A stretch of DNA of 64,000 nt from Spirosoma taeanense (GTDB lineage: Bacteria; Bacteroidota; Bacteroidia; Cytophagales; Spirosomataceae): assembly GCF_013127955.1 (NCBI RefSeq), contig NZ_CP053435.1, positions 310,001-374,000 on the forward strand, read 5' to 3'. Shown here one piece after another: positions 8,811 to 18,071 of this stretch. Numbering within the stretch: position 1 is the first letter of the stretch; each line of letters begins with the position of its first letter. The notes beneath the pieces were generated by a model. That model saw nothing but the letters and a program-made list of their open reading frames with translations, did no database searches and was not told the origin of the DNA. The translations under genes were made by a program, and so were the position numbers.

Positions 8811-9602
8811 ATGAAGGGTACGCTGGATGACGCACAGATTCAGGATTTTATTCGTAACGGATTCGTCCGAATCGATCAGGCGTTCGCCCCTGAGCTAGCC
8901 CAACAAGGCCGTGCCCTATTGTGGGCCGATACCGGTTGTGACCCGCACAATCCGGCTACGTGGACACAACCGGTTATCCGGCTCGGAAACTATGGGCAGG
9001 AACCCTTTCGGCTGGCGGTTAACTCTCCTAAGCTAGTAGGGGCTTACGATCAACTCGTTGGACCGGGACGCTGGTTGCCGCGAGACAGCTTAGGCACGTT
9101 TCCAGTCCGGTTTCCCAGTGCTGTGGATTCTGGTGATACGGGCTGGCACATTGATGTCAGTTTTGCAAACCACACCTCCGATCCCAGCGACTTTCTATCC
9201 TGGCGGGCAAACGTTACGTCCAGAGGGCGGGCGTTGTTGATGCTGTTTCTGTTCTCAGATGTCGGTCAGGATGATGCGCCAACCCGCATCCGGATCGGTT
9301 CTCATCTGGACATTGCCCGGCGTCTGGAACCGGCTGGCGAAGAAGGGTTGTCGCTGCGCGAATTAGCGGCTACCAATTTTGAGGAAACGGCGCATCGGGC
9401 CGAAGTACTGGCAACGGGAGAAGCGGGAACCGTCTATTTATGCCATCCTTTTCTAGTGCATGCTGCTCAGGCCCACCATGGCTCTACTCCCCGGTTCATG
9501 GCCCAGCCTCCGCTGCTACCAGCCCAGCCGTTTCAACTTAAGCGAGCCGATGGCGATTACTCCCCGGTTGAGCAGGCCATACGTTTAGCCCTGAATCGTT
9601 AA
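8811..9602 (+). CDS. Phytanoyl-CoA dioxygenase (PhyH) family protein
   Basis: The 263-residue protein has the non-haem Fe(II)/2-oxoglutarate PhyH pattern: an N-terminal IQDFIRNGFVRIDQAF, the HxD iron ligands in GWHIDVSFAN near residue 117, and the distal His in CHPFLVHAAQ near residue 220, followed by RFMAQPPL with the likely 2-oxoglutarate Arg. These enzymes hydroxylate small molecules or modified amino acids. The substrate cannot be read here. It lies 56 bases after the sugar kinase and may be co-transcribed. Confidence 0.85.
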   Translation: MKGTLDDAQIQDFIRNGFVRIDQAFAPELAQQGRALLWADTGCDPHNPATWTQPVIRLGNYGQEPFRLAVNSPKLVGAYDQLVGPGRWLPRDSLGTFPVRFPSAVDSGDTGWHIDVSFANHTSDPSDFLSWRANVTSRGRALLMLFLFSDVGQDDAPTRIRIGSHLDIARRLEPAGEEGLSLRELAATNFEETAHRAEVLATGEAGTVYLCHPFLVHAAQAHHGSTPRFMAQPPLLPAQPFQLKRADGDYSPVEQAIRLALNR

Positions 9603-9696
9603 TCGCATAACCGGTTCTGGCTAAATTTCCCAAAAAGCTTACTGATTAGAAAAGCTGCGGCCAGCGCTTACGTCTGTGATGTAACACCGCCTACTT

Positions 9697-10587
9697 ATGT
9701 CTACCTACACGACTTCCCGGCGCAAGTTTCTGTTGGCCTCGCTTGGCCTGACTGCTTCGTTTAACTGGCCGTTCCGGCCCGCGCCCCTGACCGTCGGGCA
9801 GGTTATTGAGCGCATCAAAGCCAACGTAGGCATTCCCTGGCGGGAACAGACCGTCGACAACCTTATTGCCGGTACCGACGACCTGCCGGTTAAGGGAATC
9901 GCCAGTACGATGATGGCTACGCTGGATGTTCTTCGACGAGCTTCCGAACAGGGACTCAATCTGGTTATCACCCACGAGCCAACCTTTTATTCGCACCAGG
10001 ATCGGATACAGCCCGTCGAGCAGGATCCCATCTATCAGTTTAAACGAGATTTTATCCAGCAAAAGGGCATGGCTGTTTTTCACTTCCACGATCACTGGCA
10101 TGGCCATCGGCCCGACGGGATTGCTACGGGCATGATTCGAGAGTTGGGCTGGGAAAAGAATGCGGACACCGAGCATCCACGCCAGTTTAGCTTTGAACCA
10201 ACCTCACTGGCGCGTTTCGCCCAAAGTATCGAATCTAAGCTCAAGATTCGCACCATGCGCGTAATCGGCGATCCGCAACTGACTGTTCGACGGGCATTGG
10301 CCAGTTGGGGCAACGTGAGTTTGCAGCCAGGGATTCCATTTCTACAGCAACCTGATGTGGATGTGCTCATCGTAGGGGAGACCCATGAATGGGAACTCGT
10401 AGAGTACGTGCAGGATGCGATTGTCTCAGGCCAGAAAAAAGCTCTGATTGTTTTAGGGCATCTGGTTTCTGAGCAGGCGGGCATGAAGTACTGCGCCGAT
10501 TGGATGCAAGGCTTCATCAATGAAGTGCCCATTCGCTTTGTTGAATCAGCTGAGCCTTTTTGGCGTCCTTCTCAGCCTGTAAAATAA
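9697..10587 (+). CDS. Exported Nif3-like dinuclear-metal protein
   Basis: The 296-residue protein starts with a twin-arginine-like signal ([12 protein letters not shown]) and then a Nif3/YbgI domain (DUF34) of normal size. The domain is recognised by the [19 protein letters not shown] start, [14 protein letters not shown] with the metal-binding HEP, and [14 protein letters not shown]. Most Nif3 proteins are cytoplasmic and of unclear function, so a Tat-exported version is notable. The C-terminal part keeps [12 protein letters not shown] and [11 protein letters not shown], matching the other metal-ligand motifs. It is a single gene, convergent with the esterase at 10613. Confidence 0.85.
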   Translation: MSTYTTSRRKFLLASLGLTASFNWPFRPAPLTVGQVIERIKANVGIPWREQTVDNLIAGTDDLPVKGIASTMMATLDVLRRASEQGLNLVITHEPTFYSHQDRIQPVEQDPIYQFKRDFIQQKGMAVFHFHDHWHGHRPDGIATGMIRELGWEKNADTEHPRQFSFEPTSLARFAQSIESKLKIRTMRVIGDPQLTVRRALASWGNVSLQPGIPFLQQPDVDVLIVGETHEWELVEYVQDAIVSGQKKALIVLGHLVSEQAGMKYCADWMQGFINEVPIRFVESAEPFWRPSQPVK

Positions 10588-10612
10588 GCTCCGGTAAATA
10601 GCTCCGCGAGAC

Positions 10613-11521
10613 TCATAACCATTTATTCAGAAAAGCCAGTATGTCGGCGCGCATGGCGGGAGTCTCCTGATGGCCCGTCTCATAAATGCGCAGTTGCCAG
10701 GCAGTTGGCGCGCTATGCTGCTCATAGATAACCTGAAGCTGTTGATCAATACGTTCCAGACCCGCCAGTGGAGTTAGGGGATCGAATCGTCCTGCCAGGC
10801 TCAAATGGGGCCGGGGCGCTATCAGCGCATTAATCTGAGCCGTGGTGAAATGGGTGAGCAGATCGGGTACGTAATAGTAGATGCCATGCAGGCCCAGCCC
10901 GTTGGTTTCTAGAAGCGCCTGGTAATCGGTCAGACAGCACAGGTCAACACAAACCTTGATCCGCTCGTCCAGAGCGGCCAGCCACCAGGCCATTGTGCTG
11001 CCCATCGACATTCCCATCGTGGCAATACGTTGCGGGTCAATGTCGTCGCGGGTTTGCAGATAATCCAGGGCCCGGAGGTTATCGTAAACCATCATGCCCC
11101 ACAGCACCTGCCCGTGCCACAGCATCAGTTTGAAGGTATCCAGTTCCGAGCGTGTCTGCCGTTCGCCGAAGCACCAGCTATCGATACATAACCCTGCATA
11201 GCCTGCACGTGCCAGCGCGAGTGCATGAGCGGGTTTCTGCATTTCGGGCCGTCCCTGCACAAACTCTTCCTTACCGACTCCGTACTGCCCGAAATGTGAA
11301 TGATTATACAGAACGACGGGTAATTTGCCCGATCGCTGTTTGGGTCTGGTAAAATAAGCCGGTACCCGCTCGTAACCATTGAGATCCAGAAGGAGTTTTT
11401 CGATGACAAGTTCATCGGTTTCCTGCCTAGAAAGCAACTCCACCGTAGTAGGCCGGTGCCGGTTCGGCAATCGTCCCAGCAGCTCATACAATTTCTTACG
11501 TTGCGTTCGCGGACTGTCCAT
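10613..11521 (-). CDS. Alpha/beta hydrolase (esterase / dienelactone hydrolase-like)
   Basis: The 302-residue protein shows the nucleophile elbow [11 protein letters not shown] near residue 165, a candidate catalytic Asp in GRFDPLTPL near residue 242 and a terminal His in ETGHQETP near residue 283. [19 protein letters not shown] marks the oxyanion strand. No signal peptide is present, so it should act in the cytoplasm. The fold resembles acetyl-xylan-esterase and dienelactone-hydrolase-type enzymes. The substrate is unknown. It lies downstream of hemE on the same strand, separated by a hairpin. Confidence 0.85.
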   Translation of the reverse strand: MDSPRTQRKKLYELLGRLPNRHRPTTVELLSRQETDELVIEKLLLDLNGYERVPAYFTRPKQRSGKLPVVLYNHSHFGQYGVGKEEFVQGRPEMQKPAHALALARAGYAGLCIDSWCFGERQTRSELDTFKLMLWHGQVLWGMMVYDNLRALDYLQTRDDIDPQRIATMGMSMGSTMAWWLAALDERIKVCVDLCCLTDYQALLETNGLGLHGIYYYVPDLLTHFTTAQINALIAPRPHLSLAGRFDPLTPLAGLERIDQQLQVIYEQHSAPTAWQLRIYETGHQETPAMRADILAFLNKWL

Positions 11522-11555
11522 TGGGGTAAGTGATTGGATTGGTTTTTATACAGTA

Positions 11556-11587
11556 AGGGGTGGATAATAATGAAATTACCCACCCCT
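11556..11587 (-). repeat. Inverted repeat between hemE and the esterase gene
   Basis: AGGGGTGG (11556-11563) pairs with CCACCCCT (11580-11587) over a 16-base AT-rich loop. No T run follows on the minus strand, so it is a weak terminator or a processing hairpin after hemE. Confidence 0.4.
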
Positions 11588-11614
11588 GAATAAATAGTCT
11601 GCAGTTTCAGAACA

Positions 11615-12679
11615 CTAACTATTCTTGCCTAGCTCTTTAACGGCGTCCACAAAACACCGGGCTTTATCGGGATCTGTGTCGGGGTAGATACCGTGACCGA
11701 GGTTGGCGATATAATGCTGATGGCCGAAGGCGTCAAACATCTGCTTCACCTCCGCCCGAATCTGGGCGAAGTCGGCGTACAGTACGCACGGGTCGAGATT
11801 ACCCTGCAAAACCTTGTTTGGAATCAGCTCGCGCGACTCGGCAGGGTCCATATTCCAATCCAGACCAACCACCGAGCAGCTCAATTCACCAATCGCCTGA
11901 CGGGCAAAGAATGCGCCTTTGGCAAAGACCGTAACCGGCACCGGTGCATGGTCTACGATTCCGTCGTGGACTTCGCTGCCGAGCGCATCGCATATCTGTT
12001 TGATATACGGCAGAGAAAACTGGCGGTACTGCTCCGGCGAAAGAATGCCCGCCCACGAATCGAAGATCTGTACGAGGTCGGCGCCTGCCCGCACCTGTGC
12101 TTTCAAATAAGCAATCGTGCTGTCGGTAATCTGTCGAAGGAGACTGTGAGCAAAGTGAGGATCGGTGTACAGGAGTTTCTTGGCGACCGAAAAGGTTTTG
12201 GAACCTTTGCCTTCGGTCATGTAGCAGAAAATGGTGAACGGCGCCCCGGCAAAACCAATCAGTGGCACCCGGCCGTTGAGTTCTTTCTTGGTTAGTTTTA
12301 TCGCGTCCAGTACGTAACCCAGATCCGTTTCGGGATCGGCCACGCGAAGCCGGCTTAGATCGGCCGACGATCGGACGGTTTGCGGAAAAACGGGCCCCCG
12401 GCTTTCGATCATTTCGTAGGGTAGGCCCATCGCTTCGGGCACGACCAGAATATCGGAGAAGATAATGGCTGCATCCACGCCAAAGGCATCGACGGGCTGA
12501 ATCGTCACTTCAGCGGCCAGTTCGGGCGTTTTGGCCAGCGCTATGAAACTGCCTGCTCGTTCCCGAACGGCCCGGTACTCGGCCAGGACGCGACCAGCCT
12601 GCCGCATCATCCAGACCGGCACCCGCTCGGTTAGTTCGCCCCGCGCCGTGCGGAGCAATAAATCATTCTGTAAAGTCAT
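11615..12679 (-). CDS. hemE: Uroporphyrinogen decarboxylase
   Basis: HemE removes the four acetate carboxyls of uroporphyrinogen III to give coproporphyrinogen III in haem synthesis. The 354-residue protein has both family signatures: [17 protein letters not shown] near residue 20 and [16 protein letters not shown] in the middle. It ends with [15 protein letters not shown] chose ATG 12679; the open frame continues to 12754 but the extra residues do not look like HemE. A -7 element ends only four bases before this ATG, which suggests a very short or absent leader. Other haem genes are not in the window. Confidence 0.97.
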   Translation of the reverse strand: MTLQNDLLLRTARGELTERVPVWMMRQAGRVLAEYRAVRERAGSFIALAKTPELAAEVTIQPVDAFGVDAAIIFSDILVVPEAMGLPYEMIESRGPVFPQTVRSSADLSRLRVADPETDLGYVLDAIKLTKKELNGRVPLIGFAGAPFTIFCYMTEGKGSKTFSVAKKLLYTDPHFAHSLLRQITDSTIAYLKAQVRAGADLVQIFDSWAGILSPEQYRQFSLPYIKQICDALGSEVHDGIVDHAPVPVTVFAKGAFFARQAIGELSCSVVGLDWNMDPAESRELIPNKVLQGNLDPCVLYADFAQIRAEVKQMFDAFGHQHYIANLGHGIYPDTDPDKARCFVDAVKELGKNS

Positions 12680-12683
12680 AGTG

Positions 12684-12691
12684 CAAATATA
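12684..12691 (-). promoter_or_regulatory. -7 element of hemE
   Basis: TATATTTG on the minus strand matches TAnnTTTG exactly and is followed by CACT and the hemE ATG at 12679. A clear -33 TTG is not visible. Confidence 0.45.
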
Positions 12692-12824
12692 CCGAACCTC
12701 CCGGGCGTAGCTGCTGTCCTTTATCTGATTATGATTGCACGGATCATTTTCCAATCACTATTAGCCAGCCTGCGTAATTAAATTCTTCTAAGATTTTCCA
12801 ATTTTACCAAAATTAGGAAATCGG

Positions 12825-13913
12825 ATGCCCACACTTTTTATCGACGCCGAACGTCTGCGCGATCTCAATAGCGGTTTGGGGCAGGTATGCCTGCACCTCG
12901 GTCACGAACTGGTCAGTCAGTGCCCGCCCGAGTGGACCCTGACGGTATTGGTTCCGAAAGGACAGATTGGCGTTTTTGGTGATTCGGTCAATTACATTGA
13001 GGCATCGTGGCTGCGAAAACTGTGGATAAACGGGCGATACGATGTCTGGCATTGTCTGCATCAGGATACGACCTATCTGCCAAAGAACAGGGCCGCCAAA
13101 CTGGTGCTAACGATTCATGACCTTAATTTTCTGACTCGCCCTGATTACTCAGATGCAAAGAAAACCCGCCGGCTGGCCAGCTTGCAGCGTAAAGTTAACC
13201 AAGCCTCTGGGCTGACAGCTATTTCGGAATACACGGCTTCGGTGGTGCGTCAACACCTGAACATTCCGGCTAACCAGAGTATTCACGTAATTCCGAATGG
13301 GGTGATCGCGAGCGGTACCGCTTTGGCTGAGGAGGCTCAGCGCCCTGCGTTTCTGGGCGAAAGTGAAATGCCTTATTTTCTGTTTGTGGGCGTTATTCAC
13401 CCTAAAAAGAATGTTCATACCCTGCTGCCATTGCTGGAAGCGTTTCCTGATTATCGACTGATTTTAGCTGGTCCCGACGGCCACCCTTACGCGCAGCACA
13501 TTCGTCAGCAGGCACAGAGTCTCGGTATTGCCGACCGGCTGCTGATGCCCGGCGCCGTGGACGAGCCCGCAAAGTGGTGGCTCTACGCCCATTGCGAAGC
13601 GTTTCTGTTTCCGTCGCTGTCCGAAGGTTTCGGCCTTCCGGTAGCCGAAGCGATGAGTTTAGGTAAGCCAATTTTCATTTCTAACCTCACGAGCTTGCCC
13701 GAAGTAGGTGGTCAGGAAGCGTATTATTTTGACAGTTTTGAGCCCGAAGCCATGGCGCAGACGCTTTACGATGGCCTGCGCGACTTTGGGCAAAACCCGT
13801 TGCGGCAGGAGCGGATGAGGAAGCGGGCCGCTGGTTTTAGCTGGCCGAACGTGGCAGAAGCGTACTGGAAACTGTATGAAGAGCTGGCAGATAGAGCAAA
13901 AAGGTCAAAGTAG
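12825..13913 (+). CDS. Glycosyltransferase family 4 (GT-B) protein
   Basis: The 362-residue protein has the GT-B layout. The N-terminal acceptor domain begins FIDAERLRDLNSGLGQVCLH. The C-terminal donor domain has FLFVGVIHPKKNVHTLL and the E-x7-E motif in SEGFGLPVAEAMSLGKPIF near residue 265. It should transfer a sugar from a nucleotide-sugar donor, acting in the cytoplasm. It lies 19 bases before the ABC exporter and probably contributes a glycan the exporter or a partner handles. An imperfect AT-rich inverted repeat (12791-12823) sits just before its start. Confidence 0.9.
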   Translation: MPTLFIDAERLRDLNSGLGQVCLHLGHELVSQCPPEWTLTVLVPKGQIGVFGDSVNYIEASWLRKLWINGRYDVWHCLHQDTTYLPKNRAAKLVLTIHDLNFLTRPDYSDAKKTRRLASLQRKVNQASGLTAISEYTASVVRQHLNIPANQSIHVIPNGVIASGTALAEEAQRPAFLGESEMPYFLFVGVIHPKKNVHTLLPLLEAFPDYRLILAGPDGHPYAQHIRQQAQSLGIADRLLMPGAVDEPAKWWLYAHCEAFLFPSLSEGFGLPVAEAMSLGKPIFISNLTSLPEVGGQEAYYFDSFEPEAMAQTLYDGLRDFGQNPLRQERMRKRAAGFSWPNVAEAYWKLYEELADRAKRSK

Positions 13914-13916
13914 CCG

Positions 13917-13924
13917 TACCTTTG
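13917..13924 (+). promoter_or_regulatory. Possible -7 element immediately before the ABC exporter gene
   Basis: TACCTTTG matches TAnnTTTG exactly and lies eight bases before ATG 13933, so a transcript from it would be nearly leaderless. No good -33 TTG is seen. Confidence 0.3.
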
Positions 13925-13932
13925 CCTGACCA

Positions 13933-15765
13933 ATGAAAACGTATTTTCGCTTATTATCATACGCTAAACCCCTGGGTCGCTTCCTGACGCCGTTTGTGCT
14001 AACGTCGCTGCTGTCTAGTGTGTTTGGTGTGCTTAATTTCACCCTGCTCATTCCGCTGCTCAGCATTCTGTTCGACAAAGTGGATGCCAGCCAGATGCAG
14101 ATATTTCTGAATCAGCCGGCACCCGCTATTACGTCTGGACCGGTCGATTTTTTTCGATACTACTTTGCCCAGACCTTCCAGCAATACGGTAAGGTGGGTG
14201 CACTTCAGTTCGTTTGCGTCGTTATTGTTACGTCGGTACTTTGCAGCAATCTGTTCAAATATCTATCCGTCCGGCAACTCGAGTCGTTCAAAGCCCGCAT
14301 GGTGGCCCGTCTGCGCGAAGCTGTATTCAGTCGGACAATCAATCTGCACCTTGGCTTCTTTTCCAATGAACGGAAAGGTAATCTCATTTCCCGGATTACT
14401 ACTGACGTTCAGGAAGTCGAGAATTCTATTGCCAATACGCTGTCGGCTGCGTCGAAGGAAGTGTTTTTGCTGATTGGCTACATTATCGCTCTGCTGAGTA
14501 TCTCGGTTCAATTGACATTGTTTGCCATCCTGGTTATCCCGGTTTCGGGTGGGTTTATCGCTACGCTCGTTCGGCGCATGAAACGCGATGCACAGGCCGG
14601 GCAGCAGCGTCTGAGCAGTCTGGTCAGTTTACTGGACGAGACTTTCGGTGGAATGCGGGTTGTAAAGGGGTTCGTAGCCGAGGGATTCATTCTGGATAAA
14701 TTCCGGACGGAAAACGAAGGATACCGCCAGGCTGTCCGGTCGCTGGCCAACCGGCGTGAGTTGGCGTCGCCGTTTTCGGAGGTTATGGGCGTAGCGGTCG
14801 TATCTGGGATTTTGCTGTACGGCGGCTCTCTGGTTCTCAGTGGACAGTCGGACCTGACGGCGGCCGAGTTCATTGCCTACATCGCCATCTTCTCGCAGGT
14901 AACCCGTCCGGCTAAAGACATTTCCAACGCCTTCAGCGGCTCGCAGCGGGGACTGGCTTCGGGCGAACGCGTACTCGAACTCATTGATACGGCATCTACC
15001 ATTGAAGACAAACCCGGGGCAGTGGCGCTGCCTGCCTTTCAGAACCATATTTCGGTGCAGAACGTATCATTCGCCTATAACGCCGATGTACCGGTTCTCC
15101 GCGACATCAGCTTCGACCTACCAAAAGGCAAAACTATTGCCCTTGTCGGCTCGTCGGGTGGAGGTAAGTCCACCATTGCCGACCTGATTCCCCGGTTTTA
15201 CGATCCAACCGCGGGCCGGATTTTGATTGATGGGCTCGACCTGCGCGACTGCACCGTGGCATCGCTGCGGGCGCAGATGGGTATTGTCACGCAGGAGAGT
15301 ATTCTTTTCAACGATACGATCTTCAACAACATCGCTTTCGGTACACCAGCCACCGAAAAACAGGTTATGGAGGCCGCCCGGATTGCTAACGCCCACGATT
15401 TTATTATGGCTCAGCCGAATGGGTATCAGACGACCATTGGCGACCGGGGCGGGCGACTATCGGGCGGGCAGCGGCAACGGATCAGTATTGCCCGTGCTAT
15501 TCTCAAAAATCCACCGATTCTGATTTTGGACGAAGCTACATCAGCGCTTGATACCGAATCCGAAAAACTGGTGCAGGAAGCCCTGACGCGCCTGATGACC
15601 AACCGCACCACACTTGTCATTGCGCATCGGCTCAGCACCATCCAGCATGCCGACGAAATTCTGGTTATTAATCAGGGCCGCATTGTTGAACGTGGTCAAC
15701 ACAATGAACTCCTGACGCTGGACGAAGGCTTTTATCGTAAGTTAAGCACGATGCAGGGCGTTTAA
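13933..15765 (+). CDS. ABC exporter, fused permease and ATPase (MsbA-like)
   Basis: The 610-residue half-transporter has an N-terminal exporter membrane domain with six predicted helices (about residues 15-320). The C-terminal ATPase has Walker A GSSGGGKST near residue 400, signature LSGGQRQRISIARAIL and Walker B ILILDEATSALD followed by the switch His in IAHRLSTIQHADEI. It should work as a homodimer in the inner membrane. MsbA-type proteins flip lipid-linked substrates; the glycosyltransferase gene just upstream makes a glycolipid substrate plausible, but drug or lipid export is equally possible. Confidence 0.93.
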   Translation: MKTYFRLLSYAKPLGRFLTPFVLTSLLSSVFGVLNFTLLIPLLSILFDKVDASQMQIFLNQPAPAITSGPVDFFRYYFAQTFQQYGKVGALQFVCVVIVTSVLCSNLFKYLSVRQLESFKARMVARLREAVFSRTINLHLGFFSNERKGNLISRITTDVQEVENSIANTLSAASKEVFLLIGYIIALLSISVQLTLFAILVIPVSGGFIATLVRRMKRDAQAGQQRLSSLVSLLDETFGGMRVVKGFVAEGFILDKFRTENEGYRQAVRSLANRRELASPFSEVMGVAVVSGILLYGGSLVLSGQSDLTAAEFIAYIAIFSQVTRPAKDISNAFSGSQRGLASGERVLELIDTASTIEDKPGAVALPAFQNHISVQNVSFAYNADVPVLRDISFDLPKGKTIALVGSSGGGKSTIADLIPRFYDPTAGRILIDGLDLRDCTVASLRAQMGIVTQESILFNDTIFNNIAFGTPATEKQVMEAARIANAHDFIMAQPNGYQTTIGDRGGRLSGGQRQRISIARAILKNPPILILDEATSALDTESEKLVQEALTRLMTNRTTLVIAHRLSTIQHADEILVINQGRIVERGQHNELLTLDEGFYRKLSTMQGV

Positions 15766-16200
15766 TAAGAAGTCCTCGCCAGAACGTCTGGCTAAACTCA
15801 GACGAGCGGTAGGCCGTAGCCTCATTATTTCTGAAGTTCTATTCCGGCAGGACCCATTCAGCGGCTGTCTCAACGAAGTGAGCAAAAGCTGAGTGCTGAT
15901 AAACAGCGGCCGGTGAGCTTGCTTCAATAGATTGGCCCATTCCGGACCACGTTTGGCCGAACCGCCCAAGACCCGTATACCGTAAAATTTCGCTTGGGTT
16001 TTGTCGACAATTTCTCGGATTTAACACCGGCTTAACTTAAGTATATCTGTTTGATGGGGTAAAAAGGGCCGCTCAATAAATATGTAAATCCAAGCCATGT
16101 TTTTTGTCACCTGAATAAAACGTTTATAAGGCTTGATAGTACTTACTAGTGCTCTCCCGACAAGCGGGATATATAGCTCAACCAAACTTTTTTTTGTGTA
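15766..16200 (+). other. 435-base region without a convincing gene
   Basis: After the ABC exporter there is a small hairpin (GCCAGA 15778-15783 with TCTGGC 15787-15792) without a T run. The rest holds no frame I can support; short open frames on the minus strand (to about 16027) show no recognisable domain and may be decayed sequence. The last 130 bases are AT-rich and probably contain the promoter of the ferritin-like cassette. A TCCCG-ACAAG-CGGGA hairpin lies near 16155-16170. Confidence 0.5.
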
Positions 16201-16968
16201 ATGGAAAAACTACATCAAGACCAGACTTCGGCGAAACAGCCGCTGTCGGTGTTGCCCATTGAGCCGGTATTCTCTGGCCGTCGCATGTTTATGCGTTACG
16301 TTGGCGTAGCCACTGCCACCGGTTTAGTAATGAGTTCATGTACCGACAAAATCCTTGAACCTTTGGCCGGGCCCGGTGGGGGCTCTACGGCTGGCGCACG
16401 TGCCGGTGATGTTATTGATTTAGGCTCCGGCGACATTGGAGTGCTTAACTATGCGTATGCACTTGAGCAGGCCGAATTACGTTTCCTGGAACTTGTGAAC
16501 GATATGCCATACAGTGGTATGTCGGCAAAGGAGCGGCAGGTCTTCATCGATCTGCGCAATCAGGAAATTACGCACCGCGACTTCTTCAAGCAGGTGCTGG
16601 GCAGCTACGCCATTCCGACCCTGACTCTGGATTACAGCAGCGTTGACTTCTCAAATCGCAGAAGCGTACTGGAAACGGCCAAAACGTTCGCCGATCTGGC
16701 AACAGCGGCTTATAACGGCGCTGGTCAGTTGCTCACGAATGCAACCAATCTGGCAATTTCGGGGATTATTGTATCCGTTGAGGCTCGTCACGCGGCCGTT
16801 ATTCGCGAGTTGATTAGCCCGGGCAGCGCTGATTTTGCCGGTAATGATGTCATTGATCCGGCTACGGGTCTGGAACGGGCACTGCTACCTGCTCAGGTGC
16901 TGCCACAGGCCGCCCGCTTTGTTAAAGAAGTCCTTTCGCCGAACAATCTTCCATCCCCAATGGCTTAA
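16201..16968 (+). CDS. Exported ferritin-like domain protein, cassette 1, gene A
   Basis: The 255-residue protein begins with a Tat-like twin-arginine segment (GRRMFMRYVGVATATG) and a Cys near residue 43 (VMSSC), suggesting a Tat-exported lipoprotein, though the lipobox is not ideal. The mature part is a four-helix ferritin-like domain (Ferritin_2 type). Metal-ligand candidates are ALEQAELRFLE, the ExxH of QEITHRDFF and the ExxH of VEARHAAVIRE. Its role could be iron or oxygen handling in the periplasm; activity is unproven. Gene B follows 14 bases later, and a homologous A/B pair lies at 18072-19597. Confidence 0.85.
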   Translation: MEKLHQDQTSAKQPLSVLPIEPVFSGRRMFMRYVGVATATGLVMSSCTDKILEPLAGPGGGSTAGARAGDVIDLGSGDIGVLNYAYALEQAELRFLELVNDMPYSGMSAKERQVFIDLRNQEITHRDFFKQVLGSYAIPTLTLDYSSVDFSNRRSVLETAKTFADLATAAYNGAGQLLTNATNLAISGIIVSVEARHAAVIRELISPGSADFAGNDVIDPATGLERALLPAQVLPQAARFVKEVLSPNNLPSPMA

Positions 16969-16982
16969 ACCATCTCAACGCG

Positions 16983-17762
16983 ATGAACTTACAAAATATA
17001 ATTTCTGAACTTGAAAAAGTAGACGGCGAAGTATACGACCGTCTGAAACATGTATCCCGCCGTCACCTGTTCAGCATGTTTGGTCGGAAAGCGGCTGCCG
17101 TTGCAGCGCCCACCGTGCTGGCATCGGCGTTGACTAAAGCGTATGGTGAGGTGCCAGACCCGGTAATTGCAGACGTTCTGAACTTTGCGCTGACGCTGGA
17201 ATATCTCGAAGCCGAATTTTATAATGTTGGCATGGATATGCCGGGGCTGATTCCGGCTGGAGCGCCCCGGGTTGTGTTTACCCAGATCCGGATGCACGAA
17301 AATGCCCACGTAAATCTGCTGAAGTCGGTACTGGGAAGTCAGGCTGTTGCAAAACCCCGGTTCGACTTTACGGCAAAAGGAACCTACCCCGACGTATTTA
17401 AAAACTATAACACCTTCCTGACGCTTTCGCAGGCGTTTGAAGACACCGGCGTTCGGGCTTATAAAGGCCAGGCACCGAAGCTGATGAGCAGCGATCCAAT
17501 CCTGACAACAGCCCTGCAGATTCACTCCGTCGAGGCTCGTCACGCGGCTCGGGTGCGTGAAATGCGCGGCATGAAAGGCTGGATAACCGGTAACATGAGC
17601 GCAGGGGTACCACCCGCTGTTTATGCAGGTGACGAAGCTATCAGGCATCTGGAGATTTCGGCGCTTATTCCCGGCGTTCCTTACGAGAATTCAACTGAAG
17701 CCTGGGATGAGCCGCTCTCAAAAGAAGATGTGTTGAAAATCGTTATGCCATTCCTGATGTAA
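16983..17762 (+). CDS. Exported ferritin-like domain protein, cassette 1, gene B
   Basis: The 259-residue protein has a late twin-arginine segment (SRRHLFSMFGRKAAAV, residues 25-40) after a conserved N-terminus that starts MNLQNIISELEKVD. It then has a ferritin-like four-helix domain with LEYLEAEFYNVG, the ExxH of MHENAHVNLL and the ExxH of SVEARHAARV. It lacks an obvious lipobox, unlike gene A, so the pair may form a soluble/lipid-anchored complex in the periplasm. It is a clear paralogue of 18833-19597 and ends at a strong terminator. Confidence 0.85.
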   Translation: MNLQNIISELEKVDGEVYDRLKHVSRRHLFSMFGRKAAAVAAPTVLASALTKAYGEVPDPVIADVLNFALTLEYLEAEFYNVGMDMPGLIPAGAPRVVFTQIRMHENAHVNLLKSVLGSQAVAKPRFDFTAKGTYPDVFKNYNTFLTLSQAFEDTGVRAYKGQAPKLMSSDPILTTALQIHSVEARHAARVREMRGMKGWITGNMSAGVPPAVYAGDEAIRHLEISALIPGVPYENSTEAWDEPLSKEDVLKIVMPFLM

Positions 17763-17780
17763 TTTTTAACCGTCTACGCA

Positions 17781-17814
17781 AAAAAGAGCACTTCAGGTTT
17801 GAAGTGCTCTTTTT
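17781..17814 (+). terminator. Rho-independent terminator of ferritin-like cassette 1
   Basis: AAAAAGAGCACTTC (17781-17794) pairs perfectly with GAAGTGCTCTTTTT (17801-17814) over a six-base loop. It separates the two cassettes into two transcription units. Confidence 0.85.
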
Positions 17815-18071
17815 ATGTTTTAACAGGTGTGCAAAAGTAAAACTAGGTCTACTTCCTATACAAAACTTATATAGAATATAATTTTAAAACTAGGTCAAGT
17901 CTCCAAACTCTTCTTTTATTGATTAAAAGGTCTTTTCTGGCCCATTGAATCAATACATGATTTTATTGTAAAAAAAACATCAGATAGTCAAATCCTTTTG
18001 GGGTAACAGGCCGTAGTTATGCTACTATTTCCGAGGAACGGGAATTTACCTACTAAACTAATTAATACTCA
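17815..18071 (+). promoter_or_regulatory. AT-rich promoter region of ferritin-like cassette 2
   Basis: The 257 bases between the cassette 1 terminator and the next start hold no gene. They are AT-rich and must contain the cassette 2 promoter, but I find no full match to the TTG/TAnnTTTG consensus. TTCCG-AGGAA-CGGGAA lies close to the start, roughly where cassette 1 has its own CCG/CGG hairpin. Confidence 0.4.

Noticed and set aside
15839-16027. 62-codon minus-strand open frame after the ABC exporter
   Set aside because: No recognisable domain, no good start context; kept only as part of the non-coding region note.
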